From Mesodorylaimus sp. YZB2_4 (taxonomy: Eukaryota; Nematoda; Enoplea; Dorylaimida; Dorylaimidae): a stretch of DNA of 64,000 nucleotides. Of this stretch, positions 11,373 through 21,609 are shown piece by piece (position 1 is the stretch's first letter; each line of letters opens with the position of its first letter). The notes below the pieces were generated by a model, which ran no database searches, had not been told where the DNA came from, and saw only the letters and a program-made list of their open reading frames with translations. Made by a program: the position numbers and the translations under genes. The stretch covers positions 248,001-312,000 of the forward strand of contig JASANH010000237.1 of assembly GCA_030248295.1 (NCBI GenBank), in the 5' to 3' direction.

Positions 11373-14300
11373 CATTTTCCGTACTTGCTGACACGCAAAC
11401 CTGCATATTTTAGGGCGCCCAGCAGAAAATACGAAGACAACATTGACGAATGCTGCAGCGAGTTCAGTTTTCAGTGGGCGATGTGGATGACGAAAGTCAG
11501 CTTGTCGAGAGTGCCAAGAATTCACTTCCAACGAGCCATCGGCTGAACGAAAACTTGCCAGATTCCGAACTCTGGGTTGGTTTTTATCGTTCCGCCTTAG
11601 TGCACAAAGTGTTTATGCTAAAACTGTTCTTGTTACTTATCCTATGCGCGTGATCTTGTATGTTTTGTGTGGATGCAGCTGCATTTCTAACTCACTATGA
11701 AAAGCGATTATTCGTCTTCTTTCTCTAGCAGGTCAGGCATAACATTTCATATAATACAGTATTATATCAAGCATTGTCCTAAGCTTTCGTCAAGCTTTCG
11801 TCGCAGTCTGCGATTTTTCGTCGAATCGACGCTGCAGTACTGCGGCTCGTAAACAGGTTTTCAAACAGAACGTAGTCCAGCAGTCTTCTCCTTTCTCGTT
11901 CCGGTCGTTGAAACCGGCTATTACAATTTATCGGACTATTATTTCGTTTTACAGTATATCCATAGATATTCCATTTCGTTCTTCTGTTTTCACCCTAGGC
12001 ACAATTTTCTCGCGCACAGCTTGACCTGTTCGATGAGATTTTTTTCGATTTGCTATAAGCAGCTTACGCGCGCGAATTTCAAATCTGCGACCTTCGAGAA
12101 ACAGTGATATGGTCTATTCGCAGTGACGGTGGTCGTTTTTTAGCACAGCTCGCCAGGGCCTTAGTTTCAGCGAGGCACAAGCGCCACCGCTGGTGACTTT
12201 CGCGAGTACCCGCCTTCGAGCACAAATGCAAGCTTGATGCCTCACAAGGGCCTTGTGAGCTATCTAGTAAGAACACACTGCAAATATCACTAGCAGTAAG
12301 AAGCCATACGCTCGACGAAGTCGCACCCTAGCAAGACTTGTGGAAGATCGAGACTGAATCTGTATAAACGGTCAAAATGCGGTGCAGAGAGGCGATCAGA
12401 CTTTTAGATGGTGAAAAGATTCCGGCTTTCTGCAATCATTACTTTCAATATTAAGAAAAAGAATTAGAAACCAATCTCAAAAACAGTCCCGCATTTCGCA
12501 GAAAATTCTGCATAAGTTACAAGTCGCAAGGTCGACTGTACTGTTGATATGATATGGCAAAAAGTCATAAAAATTGGATATGATTTCGATATCGATTAGA
12601 TATATATATATGGATATGGATATGGATATATATCCATGTCCATATGTATAGCAATATTGATATACATAGCAACAGTGCTCTACTGGCTATCAAAACTCCG
12701 CACAGAGCCAGCAGCTTGGGCATCACTGGTCAGGGTGATGCTTCAGCCAATCTAGCTCGGATGACTTGGTTGGCAACCCTGGGTTTTTTTTTTGGCGAGC
12801 TTCGAAGACTCCACCATTCATTTTTTCTATGATACAAACCCTGACGTATTACAAGGGATCCGCCTACTTTCTCTGTGAGCTTTCACTGTCAGTGCATAAA
12901 ACCAAGAAAAACCTTGTTAAGTTCGTGATCGTGCAAGAACTTCTTCTTATTTCAAATCCTGTGCGCAAAACTAGGGCCAATCAATGGTCTCGGTGAACCG
13001 CGAGTCAATTATGCGCTTGTAGTCCTAAACCAGGCTGTGACTCAACCTAGACCTAGTCCATCACCGTCTAGGTGCCGAAAGAAGAAACGAAATCAAAGCG
13101 AAATAACAATGGAGACTGTCGAATCGACGGGGTTCAGGCCCCGCCCGACAGTCTTGGTTAGAGTTGCACCATGTATGCTCCGGTGCATTCGTGTACTGTA
13201 GAATACTGTGTGGTTGCGATGCCGCCACCCCCATCCCAACTTCAAGTAAAGCATTTGCACATTTCGCTTCTCACCTAGAGACCTTATGGTGACCAACAGC
13301 GAACTAGAGCATGCACTAGCAGGATCCTGCAAGGCAAGAGCCGCCGATCTGAAACATGATGTCCTAGCATGAAACACTGTGTGGTCTAGTGGAATCACAC
13401 CACCTGATTCTCCCTTGGTCCTCTCTCGAGAGCTTGCAGTCTTCAGTCTTTTATAAAGCTGTTCTAAAGATACTCTTTAAAAGCAAAATTTTCAACCTAG
13501 ATTACGTTTTTATAAAATCATTTTATTTTTGTTTTTTAACACCTTTTTTGTCACATCACAGAAATTGAGGGAAATGAAAACCCAGTCGGTTGGGCCTAAA
13601 TTTTCCGTTCGTTCCCAAAGACGCATTGGTAGTTTGCAAAAGGTGGTTCGACAGGCATCGACTTGCTGAAAATTGATATGGCAAGTGAACCCTTGGGCTG
13701 GTCCTCATTCACCAAGGTGGCGTGGGCCCCTTTTATGTATGGTGCCTTAATACGACAAAGACCTGAGCACTTACAATTGTCAGCTCAAAATGTGAAGGCG
13801 ACATCTAGATGAGTGTGTGCAGAAAAAATACATGTGCTATCACGCAATGCGCCTGATTTTGTGAATTGCTTTCCGAAATTTTGTGGGTTGGGGCCCGTGT
13901 GGCCCCAGGTCCCCCACAGGACTTCCAACCCGTTGTGCCTACAGCCAGCCAGCAGTCATGACACCGTGAGCGAGGCTGTGAGGTCCAGATTTCACAGCAT
14001 CTCCACATGAGGGCATCCTGGCCTGGACAGGACACACTTACTCGGACGATAGCTGGTGGTGGACAGCAAAGACTGTCTTCTAGTTTGGCTCCGATCTCTT
14101 CACTCTGAGCACCTCGGCGGTGCTAGGTGAGTCCCCCCACAGTCCAGCCTACAAGGTCAGCGATGTTTCGCAAACCGATCTCCATAACTGGGAGTTGAAC
14201 TCGCGGGGGAAATGGAGGTGAACGGTTGCACCACCTGCAGCCACTTCCTGATTTTGTGCGCCGACATGCGCAGTATATTGGCAACATGACTTTTTGTGCC

Positions 14301-15390
14301 ATTTGTATATCTATTTTCATCATATTTTCACGAAACAGCTTTAATGCAAGCTAACCTTGGAATTTTCATGACAGCGAAATTCATGGCTCCTTTATTCCAT
14401 TATGCTATTGCCTCACTTCGATTAAAGCATGCATTGCTAAGCGACTAGTCGACAGGCCATGCATGACATATTTCACCGCATCAAGAGACATCGACCGTGC
14501 GGATGATTTAAATCCTCCGAAAAGCTCTTATCACTTAGTACAATCGACTTGACTCGAGGAAGGTTTCTTTCGGAATTCTCCCCACTTCAAACTGGTTGAA
14601 TGAATAAGTACAGTCAATAAGGAATTGAAAGATCTAATCTTCGAAAAACCCGAGTCCAGTCGATATTGACCTCCTGCCAACTTCTTTTTAGTGTTAAAGC
14701 GTGAGAAAAACTTAACATCAGCCTGTTTATTCAAGGAACGGAAAACAAATTTATGCTGTTTTCTCTAATTTATGCTCTGCAAAATCATTTCCAACTGATT
14801 TTGCAAAGTACCCTGTGTATTTTCTAAACTGTGCAATGCCGTTTTTTTACTTGCAGATTTCAGATTAATTCAGTACTTTTATCCTTTTTTTTCATGAAAC
14901 TGATTCTCAATTTTTATTTGCACAGTAGATAGAGACAATTTTTTTGTCGTCCAATACGACTACTCGAGTTTCATCTGCTTTTGTGCAAGCCTCATCCGAC
15001 GACCAGGACTGGGAGTAATCATTATCAATTTACTTTATCGATTCCTAAGCAGTTAGTCTGAAAAGACCCCATGCCTGATCATGAATTATGCACAGATTGT
15101 TCTGTGAGCGTGGTTAATTGGCATAAGCCTAGGGTATTGTGTTACTTTCTTGGAGCGCAACGAATGCAAAGGTCGAAGAAACGAGTTCTCGTGCAAGGAT
15201 CTTTGCCAAGTGCAAAGTTTCTTGGCGGAATTCAACGTCAGAATAAAATATAAACACCAAACTGATTATGCATGGCAGACCAGACTGACGTTTTTACTTA
15301 CATTTCTTCTGGCTTCGTGCTGGTTTGGCCTGAGGAAAAGCATTTCCATGCTGGAAAAGGCAGAGTCTCTGACTTTAAAGTTTTAAGATG
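11373..15390. other. Repeat-rich spacer without a recognised gene
   Basis: No frame here resembles a known protein. It contains a short TA/GGATAT microsatellite near 12.6 kb and an inverted SINE family B copy at 13.87-14.24 kb. The rest is AT-rich sequence that I cannot classify. Confidence 0.5.
13870..14235 (-). repeat. SINE family B copy
   Basis: Read on the minus strand, it aligns by eye with 53146-53480. Both share CACCGCCGAGGTGCT, a GGAGCCAAAC/GGAAGCCAAAC segment, CTGTCCAGG...GGATGCCCT and a GACTGCTGGC tail. The head has a B-box-like GTTCAACTCCC. Confidence 0.7.
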
Positions 15391-15397
15391 TATAAAT
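15391..15397 (+). promoter_or_regulatory. Possible TATA box
   Basis: TATAAAT lies 71 bp before the ATG at 15468, a position compatible with a short 5' untranslated region. Confidence 0.4.
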
Positions 15398-15467
15398 GAA
15401 CTTCATAAAAAAATTAAAAATTTTCAGTTGAAGAATAATTTGTAACTTTTCCTAATTTGATCCTATT

Positions 15468-15881
15468 ATGATCCTAAATTTGGCAAATTCATCTCTGCTC
15501 GAGGACTATTTCGAAAGAACGGCTATTCTAAATATGAGTACTGAAAATATTGCTAATAGACAATCGGGTATTAATGCTTTAAAAAATCAATCATTATATA
15601 ATTTTGGAATTTTAATTCTGGCCCTTTGGGCATTATTAATTATTTGTCTAATGCAAGATTTTTGGTGTTGTTGTTTGAAATCGTGCTGCTGTTGTAATTC
15701 GGATACTAATTTGACTAGAATGGATCAAATTTATGAAAGAATTTCCAAATCGAATGAGCCCGTATTTTTTCGTCGAGATAGCCTGGATTACGAGCCGAGT
15801 GGAAAGTCTTCAAGTTCATTTCGAAATATTAGACCGCATTTATTTGATTCCTCGCAATTATCTTTGGAAATTGTTTAAAAC
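15468..15881 (+). CDS. Small single-pass membrane protein with a Cys cluster, unknown
   Basis: This is a 136-residue open frame I do not recognise. The N-terminal 45 residues carry two or three N-glycosylation sequons (NSS, NMS, NQS). One hydrophobic segment (about residues 47-63, FGILILALWALLIICLM) follows. Next comes a dense Cys cluster (WCCCLKSCCCC) just inside the membrane, a likely palmitoylation site. The last 60 residues are polar and Ser-rich. The layout (short glycosylated outside, one membrane span, short tail, about 130 residues) resembles KCNE-type channel accessory subunits, but no KCNE motif is seen. A TATA-like box lies 71 bp upstream, so a single-exon gene is plausible. An earlier exon cannot be excluded. 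Confidence 0.5.
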
Positions 15882-16422
15882 TGATGATTGACTGCATCTT
15901 GCTACATTTTGATGGTCCATCCTTATATATGGACTGCTATCACACTATTGTTTTCTAGTGTACATACTGTATGCTATGCGAGGTGCAATACAGTAAAATG
16001 TCACTTAAGTTTCGCAAGATGTCATGCTGCTGCCACTGAAGACACCAAGTTTGCGATACAAACTATTTTATCGAGCTTTTTTTGCATTTCAAATTTGTCA
16101 GCGCATAAAAGCGAGCCGCACCAGGAAATGTGCACAGAGCGCAGTATGGCTGCTGTGTACTGGTCGTAATACTGTACTATGCTTTTGAAAAAGGACCCTT
16201 TTTAAAATGCGTTCTCCAATAATATGCATACAAGTTCGTGTATCTGCGTTCTCCCTGCAGATGGTCAGTCCAGTCCACAGCAAGCAGCCACTGAATATGT
16301 ATCGATAACTAAAATAAGAACTTGTCAGGCAGCGGAATCCCAACTTGCGCCGTCAATCGACTATCGTAGCACAAATTTGCAGGCAAACGGAGGAAAAAGA
16401 TCACCCGACTTGGCTCCCGTTT

Positions 16423-16674
16423 AAATTTGGTCAACCTAATCTAGTGAAACAGTCAGAACCAGATTGCGTAAGGTTTCAGGTGGATTTACCAAAAAGTTGG
16501 CGGGTTAAGCATGAAAAATCGAGTTCAGTGGCCGTTTGAGATAGCGCATTGAATAAATATCTCGAAACGCAAGGATGGACCCGCATGGCGCGAAACAAGG
16601 TTTCTTGTAAATCCACCTGAAACTTCATACAATCTGGTTCTGACTGTTATACTAGATTAGGTCGACCAAATATT
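16423..16674. mobile_element. MITE with about 65-bp inverted repeats
   Basis: The left arm (TTTGGTCAACCTAATCTAGT, then CAGTCAGAACCAGATTG and TTTCAGGTGGATTTAC) is mirrored on the minus strand at the right end, from TTTGGTCGACCTAATCTAGT onward. The arms enclose about 115 bp with no coding capacity. TTTAA-like sequence flanks both ends and may be the target duplication. Confidence 0.8.
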
Positions 16675-16924
16675 TTAAGGCTAACTATCCCCTTTGGCGA
16701 ATCATTTGGGCACTCAAAAAATTGCATCCGGGCCCCCTCGTGTTAAGGCAGATAAAATGCCATAAAACGCCAAACGGCCTCTCCACCCTCAGGTTCGTCT
16801 TAAATGTGGGCCTGGACGTGGAACTGCTGCCTAAAAAACACATGGAAATCAACATTTTTTGGTGAACGAAAAGAATTTATTTCGAGTCGTATGAAGAAAT
16901 AGAATGACGAGAATAATAACCATG

Positions 16925-17030
16925 GAATCTAATATGGGGCCATGCATAAAGGTCGACCGCAGCTTATGGGGGGGGGAGGGGCAGCGACCAATGGTCGACC
17001 GCAGCGAATTTTTAAACTTTTGATGACAAA
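16925..17030. repeat. G-run repeat with GGGCCATGCATAAAGGTCGACC edge
   Basis: A GGGCCATGCATAAAGGTCGA edge is followed by a G-rich tract and a second GGTCGACCGCAG. Related copies lie at 18.18-18.33 kb (opposite orientation), 44.2-44.34 kb and possibly 47.28-47.36 kb. Confidence 0.55.
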
Positions 17031-17934
17031 AAAACACCTTTTCTATTGTCACCAGTAGTGCGCACTTAAACGTTCAAAACTTTTTGTCTTTTCTCCCCGG
17101 TTGTTCATTCTCGTTAATGCAATTTCGAGTTCACCAGGACTCTTATTCTTAACTGGAATGGCGTCTGATCAGAAAGGGGAAAGTTGGAAGGCGATGGCTC
17201 AGCCCGGCAGGGAGGCCGTTGGAAGTGGTCTGGCCTAGCTGGCGTTGATCCGCCTTGCTGGCCGGCAACCCTGACTGGGAGGCCGAGGTTCTATTCCGAC
17301 GGAGGGCGGCAGTTTAGTAGCTTGTTGCTGGCTTTGGACACGGCTCTAGGCGACACCCCAGCTACTGTCAAATGGCGGACGCCCACCCAAGGAGCAGGGA
17401 ATTGGGAGACTGTTCCCGAACACCAGTCAGGAAGGTCCCTAAACTAACCGTAAGCTTAAGCCCCTTCTCACCCAGTGTGCACTCGTGCGGAGGTGCGCCC
17501 AGTAAGGACACAGGGAGCCTGCCGTGAGGGCTGGTCACCTCTTGGGATATGTTGAGATCACCTTTTTCCAGGATTGAAATCAGGATTGCATTTTTCTGTT
17601 TTTGCCTTTGAGTCTATTTTCCTCACTAAAGCACACTCAAGTCATCCAGATTTTCGTGAGCTTTTTATCAGGCCGATTTCCAGTCATTGTGAATAAGCTG
17701 AAATTGATGAGTACATTCGCAGTGTCGATGCACGTCCAGCAAGGTCAGCCTGGGCTAAGTAAAATCAGTGTTGCTATCATTATCGATTTGAGCAGATGTT
17801 TTGGTTGTCTCTTCATCGCTACTGCTTCATCGCAGATATGATGGATCAGTGCACCATGCTTATGCATAGCATAATTATATGCAGAATCCCGATGCCTCAA
17901 TGTCTCTATCGGGATCGGAATCGGAATCGGGATC

Positions 17935-18060
17935 CCAACCTATCCCTAGTCACCTCACAGCCTCGCTTACCATATCATGACTGCTGGCCAGCTAATATGA
18001 TTGGAAGTCCCATGGAGAACTAAGCTGGCGCGGCCCAGCTCGCAAAACTTTTTAAAAAAT
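17935..18060 (+). repeat. SINE family B 3' end
   Basis: CTCACAGCCTCGCTTACC, then GACTGCTGGCC and GCAAAACTTTTTAAAAA match the tail of the 53.1-kb copy. The head is missing. Confidence 0.6.
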
Positions 18061-18179
18061 ATGGGGAAAAGCTATGGGAAAAGTTTGTGGAGGCTTTTAT
18101 AGAATAGAAATCCGCTCGAAAAAAGATTTGTATTCAAAGGCACCTTGTCAAGCTCGAGAAAGCGTAAGATAAAACATTT

Positions 18180-18335
18180 TACAAAACAGGGGGCGGGGAG
18201 GGTATGGCTGAAGTGGTCGACCATTTTTGAAGGGGGGTCGCGATAAGTGGTCGGCATGCGGTCGGGAGGGGGGGAGGGTGAAGGGGTCAAAAAATCGAGA
18301 TTTTGTGCGGTCGACCTTCATGAATGGCCCTTGTG
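18180..18335 (-). repeat. G-run repeat family member
   Basis: G-rich tracts end in GGTCGACCTTCATGAATGGC, the reverse complement of the edge seen at 16.93 kb. Confidence 0.55.
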
Positions 18336-19159
18336 ATCTGATGCAGGTGAGTTTCGAATATCCACCTGACAAACCTTTTCAAGAGGCGGTTCTCCGAGTT
18401 TTGAATGCCGCTAAGCTATTTTCTATCACCTATTAAATCAATGAAATTTCAATTTTTCACAGGATCTAATCGCAAAGCGCATCAATAACAAAGTCTTCTA
18501 TTCATACTAATTATTTTTCTCTTCTTTTCTTTTTCAGCCGTGTGCCAATTCCGCGCACACACGTTTATTCCAACGCGAGCCTGAGCATGGAAGGCAATTT
18601 GGCGCCAAGGTAAAATTTCACAACGTTTTAAAGTCCTGAGCGCGAGAAATGGGCTGACGCCAGGGTGACGATGCTCAAACGGTTGGTCCGATAGTATGCT
18701 TGGCCCTAGACATAAAAAAGGGGAATTCAGTGGCTCTCTTACCTAGTGGACAGATATTGATTGAACCTGGATATTGTGTCGGGAGTCCCTGCGAGATTAT
18801 ACTTTTCAAACTGTGTTAAATACTCATGGCTCCTCTACATGGGGTCATGAAAGCTAGGAGGGTCGCTCAGTGACTGATACTGACTCCATGTAATCATTTC
18901 CAAAAAAGTCTGTTATGACAGACTTTAGACCAGCCAATGCTCACAGTGAAACCAGGGCCTAGGATTGCTGGTCTACTCGGCCACTGCTAAGCGCAACCAT
19001 GGTTTAGGAAATATGTGTGAGCAGAAGCTGCTTTTTCTGCATGAATATCAACGGGACGGCTGATCGTGGCAACGAGCAGAGGACCATGCAATCCTGTGCT
19101 CGTAGTTCACTTAGTGGGCTAGGGGTGCCTAATTCTCGGGCTAGGCGTAGTAGCGCTTG

Positions 19160-19275
19160 ATCTTTTCGTTAGTAGCAGTGTTCGACTCGTGGCGAAGGTA
19201 AATCATTTTGTGTCATGTGTCCCTTCATCCTCGATCGGTTCATTACTGATATGATAAGCCATGAGCATGAACATA
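19160..19275 (+). repeat. SINE family A copy
   Basis: AGTGTTCGACTCGTGGCG is followed by GTAAATCATTTTGTGTCATG, TCCCTTCATCCTCG and ATGAGCATGAACAT. This is the same order as the better-preserved copy at 30.9 kb. Confidence 0.65.
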
Positions 19276-20326
19276 AAGTTGGAGAAGGGGGGGGGGATTT
19301 TCCAGTGTCGCTCTAGGCTCAGGCCTCTGATGATAAGCCATATCACTTTACTCGCAGCGCCAGCTTTGGCGTGTTTAGGCTGCTCATGTAAAACAGCACT
19401 GCTGGTATCCTTCACGGGGCCTGTTCGAACAGCAGCAGTGCACAGAACACAAGCTTTGTGGCTTTGATGCTGACATATCAATGCATACATACAGTATGAG
19501 TGCGAGCGTACACGTTGTGTGTAGTGCCTGGCATGTCGGGGCACCTCTCCTTTCCTTGTAACCGAGTAGACCAGCCATCCCAATCCCTGTTTCTGCTGTG
19601 TGCATTGGCTGGTCTAAAAGTTTTGAGTCTGTGATAACAGACTTTTTTGGAAATAATAAAACCGTTTTTCGTTTTTTGCTACAAACTAGGCTTGCCCAAA
19701 GAACCGCATGTCCTCACAAAGATGAACTGAGAGAATTGGGTGACTTGACTACACTACGCCTTCTTAAAAACCTAAGAAAAACAGAAACATAAAACGGAAT
19801 GTGAGAATAAGAGTTTTGTTCAAGCTGCTAATAAAAATGAGTTCAAGCATAAGAGTTTTGTTCAAGCAAACAGCTCCTCATTTGCTCTGGCAGACGCACC
19901 CAACGTCCTCAAATAGAAGTGCCAATAAACTCTTCATTGGGACATTCCAACTAGTAATGATGCGCAACACTGGAAAACAGACTTTCCAGAAACTAACAGC
20001 AAAGCCATTTTGCGTCAAAAACAAGAGGCTTGGTCTCTTCTTTGCATTTCGAGTCTGCCCTGGAAAAGAAGAAAGCCGGAACGAAGGAGAGCTCGTGTCG
20101 ACCAATTTGCCGAAAGGTAGCTTTCCCTGACGATTTTTTCCACAGTACGTAAGAGTAATAATCATGAAACTTGCCAAGGCTTATCAAATCCCGCGAAAAG
20201 TCTTAGAAAATAGTAACAAAAGTTTTGAAAGCGCACCATAGAATTAAAATGACGAAGTCTGTCTGCAGCATTTACGAGTTTACTTCGCGCCTTTCCGAAA
20301 CATGGAGCCTAGGAACTGCCACAGAC

Positions 20327-20334
20327 TATTTAAA
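20327..20334 (+). promoter_or_regulatory. Possible TATA-like box of lectin gene 1
   Basis: TATTTAAA lies 60 bp before the ATG chosen at 20394, which fits a short 5' untranslated region. Confidence 0.3.
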
Positions 20335-20393
20335 CTTTTATTCTGCATATAGAGCTTTAGAGAATCTTGATTTATATGGAACCAAGACTGGAA

Positions 20394-21197
20394 ATGTTAG
20401 TTGTTGCTTTAATCACACTGTTTTTGGGGAGTATTCACCTCCAGTCAGAGGCCAATGACAATTCAACTCTGAAAACAAGTGATTTTCTGCCTCTTGGATC
20501 CTGTTTGGTATCAAAAGAGGGCCACAATAAGCTGTGTTTCAAAGAAAATGGTGATCTGCGACTTCGATATAAAAACGAGACATTATTCCGCTTTTTTTCC
20601 ACTTTCGACCCGAGCAATTTCGAAAACGTTCACCTCGTCTTGCAGCCGGACAGAAATTTGGCAATTAATGGCTACTCGAAAAATGGCAGTCATGTCACGC
20701 TGTGGTCGCTGGGCACAGTCAACCGTGGCTCGACTCCGGGTCGGCTGGTCGTGGACGACAACGGCGATTTGACCATATTCGGCTACAATAACGAAACTGT
20801 CTGGTCGGGTAGGCGAAATATGGTGGCCCCAGTCAGCAACTTGACAGGAATTCTGCAAAATGGAAAAGCCTTAGAAGCCAAACACGAATGCTTGATGTCA
20901 CCGACGGATCTTTTTGGGGCTTGTATGCAAATTGACAGCAATTTCGTCGTCTATAGGAACAGTGTCGCCTGGTGGCTCACACACACGCATGGCTCGGAAG
21001 CAGATAGACTGGTTTTGGAACCGGACAATAATTTAAATATGTACAAAGCTGACAATAGTGTCATTTGGTCGAGCGATTCAGCCAATCGAGGCGAAAGAAA
21101 TGGCTACATGGTCATGCAAGATGATGGCAATTTAGTTATTTATGGTTCCAACCACAAGCCAGTCTGGACAACTATGTCGGGCTTGGTTCCTTCATGA
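20394..21197 (+). CDS. Secreted bulb-type (mannose-binding) lectin 1
   Basis: This is an intronless frame of 267 residues. The start at 20394 is chosen because it gives a clean signal peptide (MLVVALITLFLGSIHLQSEA) that matches the start of the tandem paralog at 25324. ATGs further upstream are not shared. The mature part has repeated B-lectin strands: LVLQPDRNLAINGYS, LVVDDNGDLTIFGYNNETVW, LVLEPDNNLNMYKADNSVIW and MVMQDDGNLVIYGSNHKPVW. The last is a canonical QxDxNLVIY-type mannose site; the others deviate from it. Two B-lectin halves are likely. NDNST, NET and NGS sequons suggest glycosylation. Such lectins bind mannose-rich glycans outside the cell, often in defence, though that role is inferred here. 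Upstream and downstream flanks are shared with the second copy. Confidence 0.9.
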   Translation: MLVVALITLFLGSIHLQSEANDNSTLKTSDFLPLGSCLVSKEGHNKLCFKENGDLRLRYKNETLFRFFSTFDPSNFENVHLVLQPDRNLAINGYSKNGSHVTLWSLGTVNRGSTPGRLVVDDNGDLTIFGYNNETVWSGRRNMVAPVSNLTGILQNGKALEAKHECLMSPTDLFGACMQIDSNFVVYRNSVAWWLTHTHGSEADRLVLEPDNNLNMYKADNSVIWSSDSANRGERNGYMVMQDDGNLVIYGSNHKPVWTTMSGLVPS

Positions 21198-21294
21198 GAA
21201 GAGAATTGATGTGCTGTGATAAGTGCAGAGTCAATTGGTTCGGAGAGAGTGATAACAAAGCACAGTAAATCCTGGAGGCGTAATGTCGGAATTC

Positions 21295-21430
21295 CATACT
21301 GTCATACCATACTGTCATACTATACTGTCATACCGTACTGTCATACCATACTGTCATACCATACTGTCATACCATACTGTCATACCATACTGTCATACCA
21401 TACTGTCATACCATACTGTCATACTGTCAT
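21295..21430. repeat. 13-bp minisatellite after lectin gene 1
   Basis: About ten units of ACTGTCATACCAT run head to tail about 100 bp after the stop codon of lectin 1. A few units have single substitutions. The lectin 2 flank lacks this array, so it arose after the duplication or was lost there. Confidence 0.95.
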
Positions 21431-21600
21431 GTTACACTTTATCCCCAGCCAAGCACCATAAGGCGCACTCGAGGGCTAAGGAACACATAATTGACAATCA
21501 TTTTGTGCCGAGGCGGGAGTCGAACCTCCCCTCTACTTGTAAGTTCGCACCCAGCGTGAGAGCAGACGCCTTAATCCGCTCTAGGCCACGACCCCGGTGC
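21430..21600 (-). repeat. SINE family A copy with well-preserved tRNA-like head
   Basis: The minus strand gives GTGGCCTAGAGCGGATTAAG, GCGTCTGC, then a B box (AGGTTCGACTCCCGCC), the body and CCCTCGAGTGCGCC. The long variable-arm spacing resembles a Leu/Ser-type tRNA ancestor. Confidence 0.7.
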
Positions 21601-21609
21601 ACTGTGATG

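Larger units (their letters stand above)
15882..20326. other. Repeat-rich spacer without a recognised gene
   Basis: It contains a MITE at 16.42-16.67 kb, G-run repeats at 16.93-17.03 and 18.18-18.33 kb, a GC-rich unclassified tract at 17.16-17.56 kb, a SINE family B tail at 17.93-18.06 kb and a SINE family A copy at 19.2 kb. No convincing exon was found on either strand. Confidence 0.5.

Noticed and set aside
11271-11531. Second LINE frame (ORF1) upstream of the reverse transcriptase
   Set aside because: The 86-residue frame shows no zinc-knuckle, coiled coil or endonuclease motif and overlaps the truncated end of the element.
17160-17560. GC-rich tract as a coding or rDNA-related segment
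   Set aside because: The 87-residue frame has no protein character, and I saw no rRNA landmark. It is probably an unclassified repeat.
21295-21430. CRISPR-like array
   Set aside because: The 13-bp units are contiguous with no spacers, and the genome is clearly animal. It is a minisatellite.
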